Positions 21,570-33,459 of a stretch of DNA of 64,000 bases are shown piece after piece. Source of the stretch: Arbacia lixula (Eukaryota > Echinodermata > Echinoidea > Arbacioida > Arbaciidae); contig OZ022588.1 in assembly GCA_963669155.1 (NCBI GenBank), forward strand, positions 9,992,567 to 10,056,566, read 5' to 3'. The first letter of the stretch is position 1. Each line of letters begins with the position of its first letter. Below the pieces are notes generated by a model, which had not been told where the DNA came from, did not search any database, and saw only the letters and a list, made by a program, of their open reading frames with translations. The position numbers and the translations under genes are program-made.

Positions 21570-22480
21570 ACCGAGATTTTACCACGATTCTGCATTTGTT
21601 AAGGGCCCACGACTTGAAATGTGGCGTCACTTTCTCGCACAAATCCAAAGGCCAGGTCCCGCGAATGGCTGCGATTCAGCCTGCCGCAGAATCGCACGAC
21701 CGATCGAATCGTGTCGCATACAGTGGCCGTAAAACATAATCTCTATTGACTAGAAAATGGTTGGGCTGAGGCTTCTGAATGAAAAAAGAAAACAAAATAT
21801 TCCATTCATTTAACTTAATCTTAACTCATTTCATGTTATGTTTTATTTAACCAGGGGAGTCATGTCAGTCACGAGGGCTGTTCTTCAAAAGAGCTATGAA
21901 TAAAATTAAATGAATAATAAACTAAATGAATAAAAATTTTTGACAATGTTAATGTCAAAAGGTGTAATTTCCTCAATTAAATGTTGATATCGAGTCGGTC
22001 GAAGTTGATCACCCTCCCTCCCTACAATTGAAAGAAATAGACAAAATAAAGTATTTTTAACTTGAATGTCATGGTCAACGTCATGGTCGTTTGAAAGCTC
22101 CAGGGCAAGCTCCTGGGACGTGTCGGTCAATGCCATCGCTCCCGCTCTCGCCTCCCACCTGTTGTCACTCTCGGGACTTGAGCGCATCAACACCAGAATG
22201 AAGGAGTGAGAACTATTGTTTCCCCTTCTGATATCACCCCAAGCATACCAAGTGCAATGCATAATCAGTTGATGATGAAACATGATGCCCAGCAAAATAC
22301 ACTACTCAACGTCCGCCGTTAAGGCCGCAGTAGATGACACGATCCGATCAGTCGCACGACTCTGCGACTGGCTGAATCACATGGCCCGGTCATAGGATCT
22401 GTGTAAGTACGTGACGTCACAATTCCAGACGTAGGCAATTACGACTGCAGAATCGTGGTAAAGTCGTGTTGTCTGCGATG
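21570..22480. mobile_element. Foldback element with diverged arms
   Basis: Left arm 21570-21735 and right arm 22320-22480 are reverse complements in blocks: TTACCACGATTCTGCA at the outside, then CGATTCAGCC, CGCACGAC and GATCGAATCGTGT. The interior (21760-22310) contains a minus-strand frame of 129 codons (21906-22295) whose middle is Asp/Glu-rich and coding-like but unrecognised. A 24-base word, ACAATGTTAATGTCAAAAGG plus TGTA, occurs at about 21943 and again just outside the element at about 22533. Confidence 0.6.
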
Positions 22481-22675
22481 GCCCTCACCTAGCTTTCGTT
22501 TGGGGTCGCCAGATGCAGGTTGGCTCATGTTCACAATGTTAATGTCAAAAGGTGTATTGTTTCAGGTAATAGGATCACGATGGGCGTGGTCACTGTTGGA
22601 TCGCATCGGGGATTATGTTAACTCTTCCTGTGCCATATTGTAAGTTATTCAAAATAAAAATACATACACTGAAAA

Positions 22676-23095
22676 GAGGTGTCGTGGTGTAGTGGTTGTG
22701 AATTGTGACTGAAGATCTCCAGGTCACATGTTCTAGCCTATATATAGTATTTGTGTACTTTAGCAAAAACACTTTAACTCCTTGTGTGCTACATGTGCCT
22801 TTTCTCACAAGTAATACGCACAATTCCTATTGAGCAGCAGTTTAGCTGGCACTCAAAGGCTTAATATCCACATTGCGGCTGTCCGCCCACGTGTATAATT
22901 GGTTACCCGCTATAGGAATGGAGTGAGTGCGCCGTAGTGGCTGTCATGATTCTGAATGGTCCCTTGGGATCGGACAGATGTCACAAAGACACACAGGCAT
23001 CCGATGATATTGTAAAGCGCTTAGAGATTGTTTCACATTAGGCATGTTAGGTGCTATATAAAAACTGCGTGTTTTTATTATTATCATTATGAATT
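22676..23095 (+). mobile_element. tRNA-derived SINE with LINE-type tail
   Basis: The head GTCGTGGTGTAGTGGTTGTG is an A-box-like tRNA start, and a weak B box (CACATGTTCTAGCC) follows near 22722-22736. The tail TGTAAAGCGCTTAGAGATTG with GGTGCTATATAAAAAC and a final TTATTATTATCATTAT is the form shared by many tRNA-SINEs that borrow an L2/CR1-type LINE 3' end. The element runs to about 23092. Confidence 0.7.
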
Positions 23096-23099
23096 CCAT

Positions 23100-24975
23100 A
23101 AAATAGCAACATAGTACTTAACAAAAAGCGTGAACACTCCGTGAGCATGGTGTGTCGCGAGATGGACGTATCGCTCTTTGTTACATGGCATGCCTCTTTT
23201 GGACATACACATAATGGTAGCAAAACGTGATCGATCTATCCTCTAGGCCACAATGGCTCCATGAGAGATTATTTCTTTCCTGTTGCGCTCAAAACAAAAT
23301 GCCGGAAGAACGTCAAAAAGACAGCGTGTAACCACGTAAATGTATCAAGGCAGCAACGATGGCGCTCATAGTATTTTCCGGATGATTTCAATACAATGTG
23401 TTTGCTCAAAGCCCAGAATTCTTGCTGTTATTCATTCACGGTGATCGACATAATACTGAATAGAACGTCGAAAGGACGCAATATGCACAATTGTTTTCCA
23501 AGAGGAAAAGTGAAAAGAAAGGAGAAAACTGTTTATGAGACTATCAACATGCTTTAAAAAGCACAGTTAGGTCCCGGATATGTATATATAGAACTTATGG
23601 GCGCTGCGTGCGTGGGTACACTGAATCATACACAATACATTATTGTGAAAGTGACAGCGACTGCACAAGGGCAGGGTCAAACGTAGGAGAGCGTCCTTTG
23701 TTCATTACACAAGCACAGCAATGACGGTTGTTAAACTCCTGGTTCAAGTTCAAGAAGCCTTACTAAACCTTGTTAGTCACTGAAATGCATGCAGCTACTT
23801 ACATGAATATGACTGAATACCGCTTCATTTATGTGCCTTGCACGCCAAGGGATATTGAACAGGCATAATGTCACGATTGAACGACTTTTGTTATGAGTAG
23901 CCTGAACAACCAGAACAAGACCCTGTCTTACAAAGAGTTGCGATTGTTCTGAGTCAATCACAAGTCTAATCCACTATCTCAATTTGAAATTTGGGATTGA
24001 TATCAATTGCAAGTCCAGTTGTAATAACTTTTTTATAAGACGGAGACCAGATTTTCGGACCAATCAAGCGCCCTCATGATAAACCTTGGGACGAGGCAAG
24101 TTTTAGGCTTTAAGTTTATGAATTCCGTGGTCCACCCTAAGGAAGAACTTAAAATCACTTTAAATAATTATGCTCATTAGGTGAACCGATAAAGTGAATG
24201 TTCCTAAAGATAAAATTCGAATCTTCATGAGAAATTGCCCAAAACAGGGGAAAAGTTGAAATTGGTTGCTATTCTATAGACACACATTCCAGTGTCGTAG
24301 ACGCGCTGTTTCAGGCACACATTCGCACACACACGCATTGTTTCTTCTAAAGCTACAGAACTGTTCAACTGCACCGTTTAACGATTCCGTCAGAAAAAAA
24401 CACGAACACGTACATGTATCATGCCTATCAACCTTTATTGATTAATGCATCAATTCACTACTTAGATTAATTGACGTTTTTATCTTTCGCGGCTCACAGC
24501 TATCACAAACGAAGGGTGGAGTGGATGCAATGGGCGGGTGCAGTCCTTGTAATGCTATTTACCAGGGATCATCAATTTTGCCCTATTAACGCGCGATACT
24601 TATCAGTTTCTGAGTTTTTCATGTTTTTTATTGTCTGCTGAAGATAATAGTCTATCAACGGTACACCGCTTCATGTCATTTAGGAGTTAGGTCAGGGTCA
24701 TTTGGCAGGGGCTTAGGTAGCAGGGGGAGGGGGGGGGGGCAGGCATTTTCAATTATCCCACATATTTGTCAGTATTTAATATATAGAAAATAAAGTAAAC
24801 TAAGGTACTAATGAGTATCGGGTGGCTGCAGACTAAAACTTACGATTTCAGAAAAATAACATTACAACGGACAAATGTAAAGAAAATGAGATTGAATGTT
24901 CTTTGATTAAATTCTTTCAAGGTCCATTGTAAGTATTGAAAGTACACGTTACAATGCAGTGCAATGTGCATGCAA
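23100..24975. other. No recognised gene
   Basis: Unique-looking, balanced to AT-rich sequence. Small features are ACACAC-type words near 24320 and a G9 run at 24730. No coding or repeat call can be supported. Confidence 0.4.
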
Positions 24976-24977
24976 TA

Positions 24978-25118
24978 GAAGGTTCCCACAAGCAGCCATA
25001 GTGGAGGAATAACAATAAAAACCTGTGCATCAGACCATGAAAAGTTTTGTTTTCATGGTCTGATGCACAGGTTTTTATTGTTTTGTCCTCCAATATGGCT
25101 GCTTGTGGGGGAACCCTC
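24978..25118. repeat. Long near-perfect hairpin, about 67-bp arms
   Basis: Arms 24978-25043 and 25050-25118 are nearly perfect reverse complements with a 6-base loop GTTTTG. Shared words are CCCACAAGCAGCCATA, CAATAAAAACCTGTGCATC and AGACCATGAAAA. It is a compact foldback MITE or a palindromic duplication. Confidence 0.9.
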
Positions 25119-25294
25119 TATAGCGCATGTACTACACACGAATGCGTGACTCTAATGGGTAATTAACTTATCTCTAGAGACACCTTAAAATGATATAACA
25201 ATAGCTAATCACAATACTACATGAGCTCCGAAGAAGTAGCACAAATTTAATTCATAAGAATTTTACTATATAAAGCCTCTTAATTCCAAGTGAA

Positions 25295-25830
25295 TGGTGT
25301 ACATTGCCCGTTGCTAGGGAAAAGGAAACATCTAGCAACCAAATGAGTAAACATTTCCCTTTGTTTTTAACATTTTTCTTTAACATTACATTTCTTCAGT
25401 TTTTAACATGTTGTTTTTAATTAAGGTATACATACATAACACATCTAGCAACATTGACATAATTCAACGTGACCACATTTTGCTGTTGCTAGGGGAAAGA
25501 GCCCTTGTAACCTTTCCTTTGCTTTAGTAATTTTTCCATTTCACTTAGTTTCTGGAATTGGTAACATGCTACTTATGGTTACTATACATCTGGAAAACAC
25601 ATACAACAAGGTGTAAAATTATTGAATGTGACTACATTGTACATTTGCTTGGGAAAATGTGGCCCTTAGCAACCAATTTTACTTTATCCTTTGTTTTTAG
25701 CGATTACTCCCTTAACACTCAAACTCTATGTTTGGGAACATTCTATTATGGAAATTAGCGTATCTAGGATAGGACCACATTGTGTCGTTGCTAGGGAAAA
25801 AGGAGCTCTTGCAACCAATTTTAAAGTGTT
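25295..25830. repeat. Minisatellite, about 145-180-bp unit, four copies
   Basis: Units share ACATTGTRCxGTTGCTAGGG, AAA-rich sequence, then AGCAACC(A/T)A and CTTTGTTTTTA. Starts are near 25303, 25480, 25632 and 25776. The copies are diverged and period length varies. Confidence 0.65.
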
Positions 25831-25899
25831 ACTAAATTAGAAAAATAAGTTCCCACTAATCTATGTAAAATTATCCACTAAAAACAAATTTCACATTCG

Positions 25900-26480
25900 T
25901 TTGTCGCAAGAAAGTCTCATTTGACGAAAATTTGAAACAACGCACGCCTCCAGTGACATATGAGAAGTCAAAATTCCATAGATTGTACGGAAGTCAACAA
26001 TAGACCATTTTCGTAATGTATTCACAACTTTCCCCCTAACTGCGTAGTAACGCGCTATCGCATTCACCCGTATCTTGTCATTCAGATTCAATGGATGGAG
26101 TGCGTTTGAATCTATTAGTTGTTGCTACTCAGACAAACCTCGGGCAAGCTTTGGGGCTCCCATTGGTAACGTATTGTTTGAATTGAGTGAATAAAACATT
26201 TTATTTACACCGTTGGCATTTATGGCATTTTGACTTCTCATACGTCACTGGAGGCGTGCGTTTTTTTCCCATTTTCGTCAAAATGAGGTCCCAATTTGTC
26301 CAAAAGTGAAAATCTCATTAAATATTCCAAGGTTTATTGCAAAAAAAGTAGTCTATAAAATCTCACAAAACCTCTCTCTATGAAATTGATATCCTGCAAT
26401 TTTATGATATGTTAATTTCAGTATGATGTGAGTTAAAGCTGATTTGTAATTATTTTTCAAAAGTATAAAAAGAACCAATT
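25900..26480 (-). repeat. Dispersed inverted-repeat family, copy at 26 kb
   Basis: Bases 25910-25985 and 26217-26290 form an inverted repeat (CACGCCTCCAGTGACATATG against CATACGTCACTGGAGGCGTG). The interior, read on minus, has AGCTTGCCCGAGGTTTGTCT and GCGTTACTACGC, matching 42930-43085; a third relation is at 43580-43720. The outer part 26293-26480 matches 43748-43915, with ATTATTTTTCAAAAGT as anchor. Confidence 0.7.
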
Positions 26481-26639
26481 TTGTTTAGCCAAATGTATAC
26501 TAGAAAGTCTCAGATCTTTTTGATTAAATCAACGGAAAGCAGGCGTATAGATAACCGAAAAATTTAATAACTTAAAAATGTTTTCAGGCGCTCAATCATT
26601 AAACGTTTTTAACTGTTAAATTGCCGCGTGCTCTCAATC

Positions 26640-26805
26640 TTTTCTACCCTCCCTTTGTCCCCCTCCCTCTTTCTTTCTCTCTCTCTCACTCTCTCTCTAT
26701 CCCTCTCTCTCCCCCTCTCTCCATTTCTCTCTCCCTCTCTCTTTCTTTCTCTCCCCCCCCTCTCTCTCTCTATCTCTCTCTTTCTCTATCCTTCTCTATC
26801 TAGAT
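26640..26805. repeat. CT-rich microsatellite
   Basis: Imperfect CT array with C8 at 26753. The small frame over it is Ser/Leu repeat. Confidence 0.9.
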
Positions 26806-26819
26806 AAATGTTTCTTTGT

Positions 26820-27520
26820 ATATCGCAATATCTTGCTTCTGAACTCTCTCCTCTTCTCCCTCCTCCTCTTTTTGCCTGTCTGTCTTTCAATGATTCCTGC
26901 CCTCCCTCTTTCAATCACAATATCTCCCTACGCTCACTCCCTTGTCCTTTTATTCTTTTCTCTGTACACTTCTTATAACAATAATTGAAAGATATTAACT
27001 CCCCTTAAAAGGATCTGGGGTGTGTAAACTATTTATTATATATTCAGAATATTGTGTTTATGCATTTTTCCTCATCCCAAGGCCTCACCACCCTGGAACA
27101 AATCCATTACATGCAAGTAATACAAGTAATTAGATTTCTTATTATAATGAATCCTTTTGATCATGTGTACTCTACAATTCTTTTCACTTAGCTCCGAAGC
27201 GGTACTTAAAGGCATTTCACTCCATGCTTCAGAATGTAAACAGCTCTCAGAGGCACAAAAACATGGTTTCACAAACACATTCAGTGTTGGATTCTTCGTA
27301 AACAGTACTTCAAATACGCCCTCCCATGCATCATGTTTCAAATCTGCCCTACTAACCGATCGCCTAGCCCTGGAAGAACCAATTCTCTGTCTGGAACGTT
27401 CATAATCATATATCGCTCAGCTATTACTGAACACTTCCATGATTCAATACTAATCCAGTGCTTTGTGTGATTAGATAAACTGCTACTTTATGGCGACCAT
27501 GTGAATTAGTTGTGCAAGAT
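26820..27520. other. No recognised gene
   Basis: A pair of overlapping open frames on both strands at 27072-27405 have an exon-like composition but match no family I know. The remainder is plain AT-rich sequence. Confidence 0.35.
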
Positions 27521-27535
27521 GGTATCAATGGCGCA

Positions 27536-27690
27536 CACAGACACACAGACACACAGACACCCCCCCCCCCCCACACACACACACACATACACGCACACGC
27601 ACATATGCACACACATGATACACAGATACAGGCACAGACACACATACACACACACCCACACGCACACACACACACGTACACACGCATTCA
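27536..27690. repeat. CA-rich microsatellite
   Basis: Imperfect ACAC array with C12 at 27561. His/Thr and Cys/Val frames over it are artefacts. Confidence 0.95.
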
Positions 27691-28004
27691 AACTGCGGAA
27701 AATAGCCTTCTTTGTATTTCTCCTCAAGCCCACCCTTTCTGTGAACACCTTAATCTGCCATCAACCTCCCGACTTCTCAGAGGCATTTCCCGCTCGTTTG
27801 GGGAGCCTAGAGAGGTAAGGAAGATGGCTGGATATTATAACGGATTGCACAAAAGAGGCCCGGTCTGCCAGGAGCTAGGTAGCGACTGGCTGACTTCATC
27901 ATCAGTGGTCATGTTCTGATGTAGGTCAAGAGCTCGGGTGGGTGACGGGACGAACGGGGCCAGGGCCGTGCGCGGGCGAAGGGCATCGAGGGGGAGAGGC
28001 AGGA

Positions 28005-28201
28005 GAGAGATGGATGGAGAGATCAAGGATGGAGGGATAAAGGGATGGAGACAGACATATGGGGGTTGGAGGAGAGAGGGAGGAAGAGAGAGAGAGAGTG
28101 GATGGGGAGAAAGGGAGGGGGTGACGGAGGAGTGGGTGAAAGGAAAGGAGATGGTGTGAGGGATGGAAAGAGAAAGATGGTTGGTAGGTGGGTGGGAGGG
28201 A

Positions 28202-28237
<36 letters not shown>

Positions 28238-28243
28238 AGAAAG

Positions 28244-28302
<59 letters not shown>
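28005..28302. repeat. GA-rich microsatellite
   Basis: GA array with purine-rich flank from 28005 and a nearly pure core at 28256-28301. Confidence 0.95.
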
Positions 28303-28304
<2 letters not shown>

Positions 28305-28559
28305 ACAAAATGATTTCCAAAACATTGATTTAATTTAAGCCACAAACGATCAAGTAAAATCAAATCGGTATGTCGACCTGTATGTGGAAAGAAGAGTTTC
28401 ATAAGGTGAAAGTTGGTTGTCACATTCATTTTCTAATTTAACGTATTCTTGCTTTGTATGAAATATCATTCAAACCGTTATAATATAATCCAAAAGACTA
28501 AATACTCCGATACGCCTGATGCTCTTATAAAATATCCTTCAGTTACACGGTCTTCTGAT

Positions 28560-28850
28560 GTCATTAAGCAAGTTAAAGGAATACAATTCACCCTGAAATT
28601 AACTTTTCATTTACTTGCAGACAGTTACGATCTTTTAAAGTTTTGAATTTGTGACGTCACTTGGGAGGTGCTTTCCCATATGTTGTGTATAATCTTTTCT
28701 AGAAAATTTGCATTTTCTTAAAAAAGATATACGCATCCTTTTACCTGTGCATTTGAAACACCATTAGAAATACGTTTTAACACACATACCTGTATGAAGA
28801 ATTCTGTTGTCAAAATAGAAAGATAGCAATTTATGTAATTATACTGTACA
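28560..28850 (+). repeat. TGACGTCA-bearing dispersed repeat, copy 1
   Basis: TTGTGACGTCACTTGGGAGG then TGCTTTCCCATATGTTGTG, a T-rich arm, TTTTACCTGTGCATTTGA and ATAGAAAGATAGCAATTTAT. The same order recurs at 30340-30545, with further copies at 36740-36901, 37105-37150 and, weaker, 38480-38640. It is AT-rich and non-coding. The palindrome TGACGTCA is a CREB/ATF-type site by consensus; whether it is used is unknown. Confidence 0.7.
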
Positions 28851-28854
28851 CAGC

Positions 28855-28856
<2 letters not shown>

Positions 28857-28900
<44 letters not shown>
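28857..28900. repeat. AG microsatellite
   Basis: About 22 AG units with no visible interruption, between two opposed copies of the TGACGTCA repeat. Confidence 0.97.
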
Positions 28901-28902
<2 letters not shown>

Positions 28903-29070
28903 CTCGTAGGTGACGTCACAAAATTAAATTTTCAAAAGATCATAACTTTCTTGTCCTTTGACGGATTTTCGTCAATGCTTCACAAATATGTTTCTTTTAT
29001 GTTTCTGCTTTTTATTGAAAAAAAAACTTATCTTCAGGATAAACTATTCCTTAATGGCAAAAGTTTTCCG
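28901..29070 (-). repeat. TGACGTCA-bearing dispersed repeat, inverted copy
   Basis: Read on minus it gives GACGAAAATCCGTCAAAGGA, CAAGAAAGTTATGATC and GTGACGTCACCTACGAGG, matching 36825-36890. It points toward the copy at 28560-28850 across the AG tract. Confidence 0.65.
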
Positions 29071-29169
29071 ACTATTTTGTTGTATTAATGTTATTTCATT
29101 TTTTGTGGAACGTCTATTCAATTCAATACATATATGCGAGCCAGCCATGAGCATAAATAGAATCTAACG

Positions 29170-30170
29170 ACTGGGCCAAACAATATCAGGGCAGTAGATT
29201 GTGTAACCCTTGACTATCATAGGTATCGATGTATTGTGGTGATTAATTAGTGGTATGATTTGTGTTGTAAATCACCAGCGAGGGCGTGTGAGTGTGTGGG
29301 GTGGGGGAGGTTTGGGGGTGTCCCCCTCCCACGGTAGGGTCTTTTTGAAAATGACTGCAGGTAAATCACATTTTAGAGCAATTTTTCTAGCACTGACGTA
29401 CACGGTGTCGTGTGGCGTCACAGCGAAGTGAAACTAGCAACACGCTCCCCATCTATGTTTGCCAACAGCTGCATGCCATTTATGCAACATCGGGATACAC
29501 TAACCCTGAAAAGCGACATGATCTAGGACAATGCGATCTGTTCTCTTTCAAGAATGATACAAGGGCAAGTGCCTTAAACGTGATGCACACGGGGTGATAA
29601 GATTAAGCAACACGACATACGATATTCCCTTTGATTTAACGGATGAGTGCCAGGACGGGGTTTGGGTAAGCGTGGACCAGTTTTCGAATTACCCAGCACA
29701 CTCTGTCATCTCGTCCTCAATAGTCTTCGCCCATCTCGCATTTCGGCAGTAATCCAAGGCATTTCTTTCTCGGCTCATAGTTTCGCGCACCGCCCCTTTA
29801 GCGGGATATTGATATTGTCAACATGGTTAGCTTGTTGTCCAGAGAGCAATTGGCTGCAAGAATGATGATCTAACAGACTTCCTCGGAACATCGATTCGTC
29901 CCTGTTCGCGTGCCTCCTGCTGCTCTCTGCTCCTTTGACCTTGTTCTATTTCGTGTTACCTCTGGGGCTGGAAAGAATTACGATTTCGTGCACCTTGACT
30001 TGCGATTGAAATCGATCAATCGTAAGCCTTTATGTGATGGGGCCCTGATCTCTATTGGGTCACAGACAAAGCATAATGCGCTTTAATCCTTCAATTGTTA
30101 TCATTATTGATTTTAAAGTCACGGCGTCCCTCTTATTGGCTGATCGAGGGCTCCCGTGCTTAAATAAAAC
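29170..30170. other. No recognised gene
   Basis: Includes a G-rich patch at 29300-29340 and a moderately GC-balanced stretch at 29640-29950 with a 72-codon frame of unknown nature. No family match. Confidence 0.35.
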
Positions 30171-30219
30171 CAAATCAAAATCAAATAAATTCGATATGTC
30201 GCGACGTCACATTACATAC

Positions 30220-30560
30220 ATTTAAATGGTTCGTTGTGATTACAGGAAAGTCCACCTTAAAGTTAAGTTGGTTTTTATGAAAGCAGAAATGTGAAAGTAA
30301 CTTATTAGTGAATCGATCAAAGGATAAGAAAGTTACTATTGTTTTCAATGTTGATTTTGTGACGTCACGCGCGAGTTGCTTTCCCATAATGTTGTGAACT
30401 ATTTTGAAGGAAAATGTAATTTTCTTAAATAGGATTTAAAACATTTTACCTGTGCATTTGATGTATGCATATGTTTTAAACACAGATCTGTACGAATATG
30501 ACTTATTTCTTCCTCGAAAATAGAAAAAGAGCAATTTATGGAACCATATATACTGGAATT
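30220..30560 (+). repeat. TGACGTCA-bearing dispersed repeat, copy 2
   Basis: Contains CACCTTAAAGTTAAGTTGGT, CAAAGGATAAGAAAGTTACT, TTTTGTGACGTCACGCGCGA and TTTTACCTGTGCATTTGATG, in the same order as the other copies. Confidence 0.7.
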
Positions 30561-30667
30561 TCCTCATGCACTTATACCGTATTGTAGGTGAGGGAGAGTG
30601 AGTTTTGAATACAACATGAGTAGAACTTTGGATAGAAAATATTGTTTCATTTTATTTATTATGCCAA

Positions 30668-30669
<2 letters not shown>

Positions 30670-30726
<57 letters not shown>

Positions 30727-30775
30727 ATTTGTGTGTGTGCATTTGTTTTGTGTGGTGGGGAGGGGGGGGGGTAGA
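30670..30775. repeat. GT microsatellite
   Basis: About 27 GT units at 30671-30725, then interrupted GT and a G-rich end at 30757-30771. Confidence 0.97.
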
Positions 30776-31219
30776 GAGTCAGTCAGTCCGTATGGAGCAG
30801 GGGATGTTTTCAAATCATCGGAACGGGTCAGATTTCCCCGCTTGATCACGGACAACATCTCAACTAGCTGATCGGCGTTCCCACTGTCTTTTCATATCTC
30901 ATGGAGTGTCTCGAAAGAGTGCGCAACACTAGATCTTATGCACAGAGGGAATAGCAGGGAATGTACACCGCGCCCTGGAAAGGATGATGTATAATGCATT
31001 TCAGTATGTGGATTGGTGTGTCATTGGGCTACGGTGCTGTAGGGAGGCTCTTTTACTGAAACAAAAAGCTTGAAGAACAGGATGGTAGACGAGACAGAAG
31101 AAAAGGGAAGACCCCTTTTCAGAATAACATCATATAGGGACCCGAGGCGGAAAGAATGTTGAAGGGGAATATGGAAGGAAACGGAGAAAGGGACAGGGGT
31201 TATATGCTTGTGTTTCTTG

Positions 31220-31423
31220 AGTGAGGCATAGAGAGGGAGAGAAAGAGGGAGAGAAGGAGAGAGAGAAAAAAAAAGGAGAGAGAGAGGCAGATAGGGAGAT
31301 AGCGAGAGAGAGAGAGGGAGAATGGGGGAGAGAAGGAGAGAGAGGAAGAGAGATAAGGACATAGAGAGGGAGAGACAGAGAGGCAGAGAGGGAGAGACAG
31401 AGAGGCAGAGAGGGAGAGAGAGG

Positions 31424-31471
<48 letters not shown>

Positions 31472-32275
31472 GGGGGTTGAGAGGGGGGTGGGGTGAGGGA
31501 CAGAGAGCGGGGGGGGGGGGATGCGGGCGGTGGGTTGGTGGCAACCGATTGTAATGGCAGAAATTGGCATAAAGAAGAATGAAAGGGGAAAGTTGGAAAC
31601 ACATTACCTAAAGAGGGGAGAAAATAAACATGATATACAAGAAAGAAGAATGTGGACTAATTACCGACACAAGGGGTGCAGATGGAGCAGATAGAGGAGG
31701 AGGGAAAGGAGGAGAGAAGGAGAAAGAGGAGGAGGAGAGGGGAGGAGGAGAAGAGGGTAAGGATAAAGATGACAAGCAGGGAAGGAAGAGGAAAGTTGAT
31801 GAGAAGAAAAGAGAAAGGAGGAGGAGCAGGATAAGGAGCAGGATGATGATGAGAAGGAGGTTAAGATGACGACGAGGGTAAGAAAAAAAGAGGAAGATAA
31901 GGAGAAGAAAGATGAAGAGGACGGACAGAAGAAGAAGGAACAGGAAAGAGAGAATGAAGCGCTCCTCCTGGCCCCATCAGGATATCGTGAAGAGAAGAGG
32001 AAGAAGAAAGGAGTTAATGAGAAAGAAAGAAAGACAGTAGGAGGAGGAAGATGAAGACGACAACGAAGAGAACGAGGGGGTCGAGGAGAAGGAGGAGGAC
32101 GAGGAGCAGGAGCAGGAGGAGAAATATAAGTATGATGAGAAGGAGGGTAAGAATAAAATAGTAAGGATAGTAAGAAAAAAAGAAGTTAAGGAGAAGAAGG
32201 GAGAACAGAAGGAGGGACAGGAAGGGGAGAATGACGCGCCCCTCTCAGCCCCCCCCCCCCCCCCCCCCCCTCAGG
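31220..32275. repeat. Kilobase polypurine tract
   Basis: The plus strand is overwhelmingly A and G from about 31220 to 32240, with only short interruptions (31500-31680). It begins with GAGAGA and GGGG blocks, passes through AAGGAGGAG-type sequence and closes with a C20 run at 32251-32270. Lys/Glu/Arg and Ser/Pro frames over it are compositional. Confidence 0.9.
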
Positions 32276-32494
32276 GTATTGTGCCGTGGTGAGTGGGTGC
32301 TTCAACCAGGATAGCGGAGCCGGTTTCGTTAACCTTGTAGGGGTGTCAAGTTTGAGCTAAGAGCCCACGCTGAGTATCCAGCCGAGTCTGGCCAACGAAA
32401 ATTAAGACCGTCTTCACGTCACGTGACCATGTCTCGCCTCCAGCGGGAAAGTGTGTCTGCTAAGTAGTCCTTAGACTCTTGCCCTTTCCACCGC

Positions 32495-32722
32495 GTGCAT
32501 TCTGCTGGTATGCCATACTGTACATGCTTATTTGTAGGGAAATGGGCTGGAAGTGTTGATGAGATGGATTACAAACAATTTCTTGTGGAGATTCAGACAG
32601 ATTTGGGCAGGAAAGGTATTCGTGTTTGGCATCACCCATGGGTAAACAAGAGAACGGCTGATTTTAACTCTTTATTTGACATATATGAATTTACTCACAA
32701 GGAATGTGAAAATCCCATGTAG
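32495..32722 (+). other. Coding-like open frame, unrecognised
   Basis: A 75-codon frame reads GKWAGSVDEMDYKQFLVEIQ, then HHPWVNKRTADFNSLFDIYE and ends in a stop at 32720-32722. Amino-acid use is protein-like and free of simple sequence, unlike most frames in this window. There is no evident splice site and no recognised domain. It may be an exon, a relic of a transposable element or chance. Confidence 0.3.
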
Positions 32723-32994
32723 TGACACTTTACCTTGCACTGCAAGAGTTCATGGTACAGACAGACTAATGAGACTTTATACATGAAAATGCCAACTTCC
32801 CCGGAAAGACGCTTCTACGCGGTCGCTCCTCGACATTCTCCGAAGTATGGATACGTATCATCGAGTCAAAAATAGAAAATACAATTATTTCAAGTTATTT
32901 TATGTGTGGCATCTTACAAAACAGTGCAGAGTTCTCATGTATCGTGAGAGTAGAAGTAGTAGTTGTGGTTGTGGTGGTGGTGGTGGTTGAAGTA

Positions 32995-33059
32995 TAAGTA
33001 TTAGTATTATAGTAGTAGAAGTTGTAGTTGTGGTAGTAGTGGTAGTAGTAGCACTAGTC

Positions 33060-33102
<43 letters not shown>

Positions 33103-33230
33103 CACTAGTCGTAGTAGTAGTAGTAGTATTAGTAGTAGTAAGAGTAGTAGTAGTAGTAGTAGTAGTAGTCGTAGTCGTAGTAGTAGTAGTAGAAGTAGTA
33201 GTAGTAGTAGCAGTAGTAGTAGAAATAGTA

Positions 33231-33279
<49 letters not shown>

Positions 33280-33294
33280 CAGCAGTAGTAGAAA

Positions 33295-33354
<60 letters not shown>

Positions 33355-33377
33355 AAGTAGTAGTAGAAGTAGTAGAT
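32995..33377. repeat. Long AGT/TAG trinucleotide array
   Basis: About 380 bases of (GTA)n with scattered variants such as GAA, GCA and GTC. The 171-codon Thr-rich, Val-rich and Tyr-rich frames are this array read in different phases. Confidence 0.97.
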
Positions 33378-33404
33378 ACCGATTGCTCTGGTTTGTGGCA
33401 TGTG

Positions 33405-33450
33405 TTTGAGATCACCGCGGGCCTAATGTGTAACCATTTCCTGAATATAC
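33405..33450. repeat. Half copy of the 1.55-kb MITE
   Basis: TTGAGATCACCGCGGGCCT is identical to 1637-1655, and TAACCATTTCCTGAATAT follows where the other copy has TAACCATGTCCCAAATAT. Confidence 0.6.
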
Positions 33451-33459
33451 GAATAGTCT

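Noticed and set aside
27512-27919. 135-codon frame over the CA tract
   Set aside because: His/Thr repeat followed by ordinary sequence; no conserved domain visible.
31630-32054. Lys/Glu-rich frames resembling charged nuclear proteins
   Set aside because: Produced by the polypurine tract.
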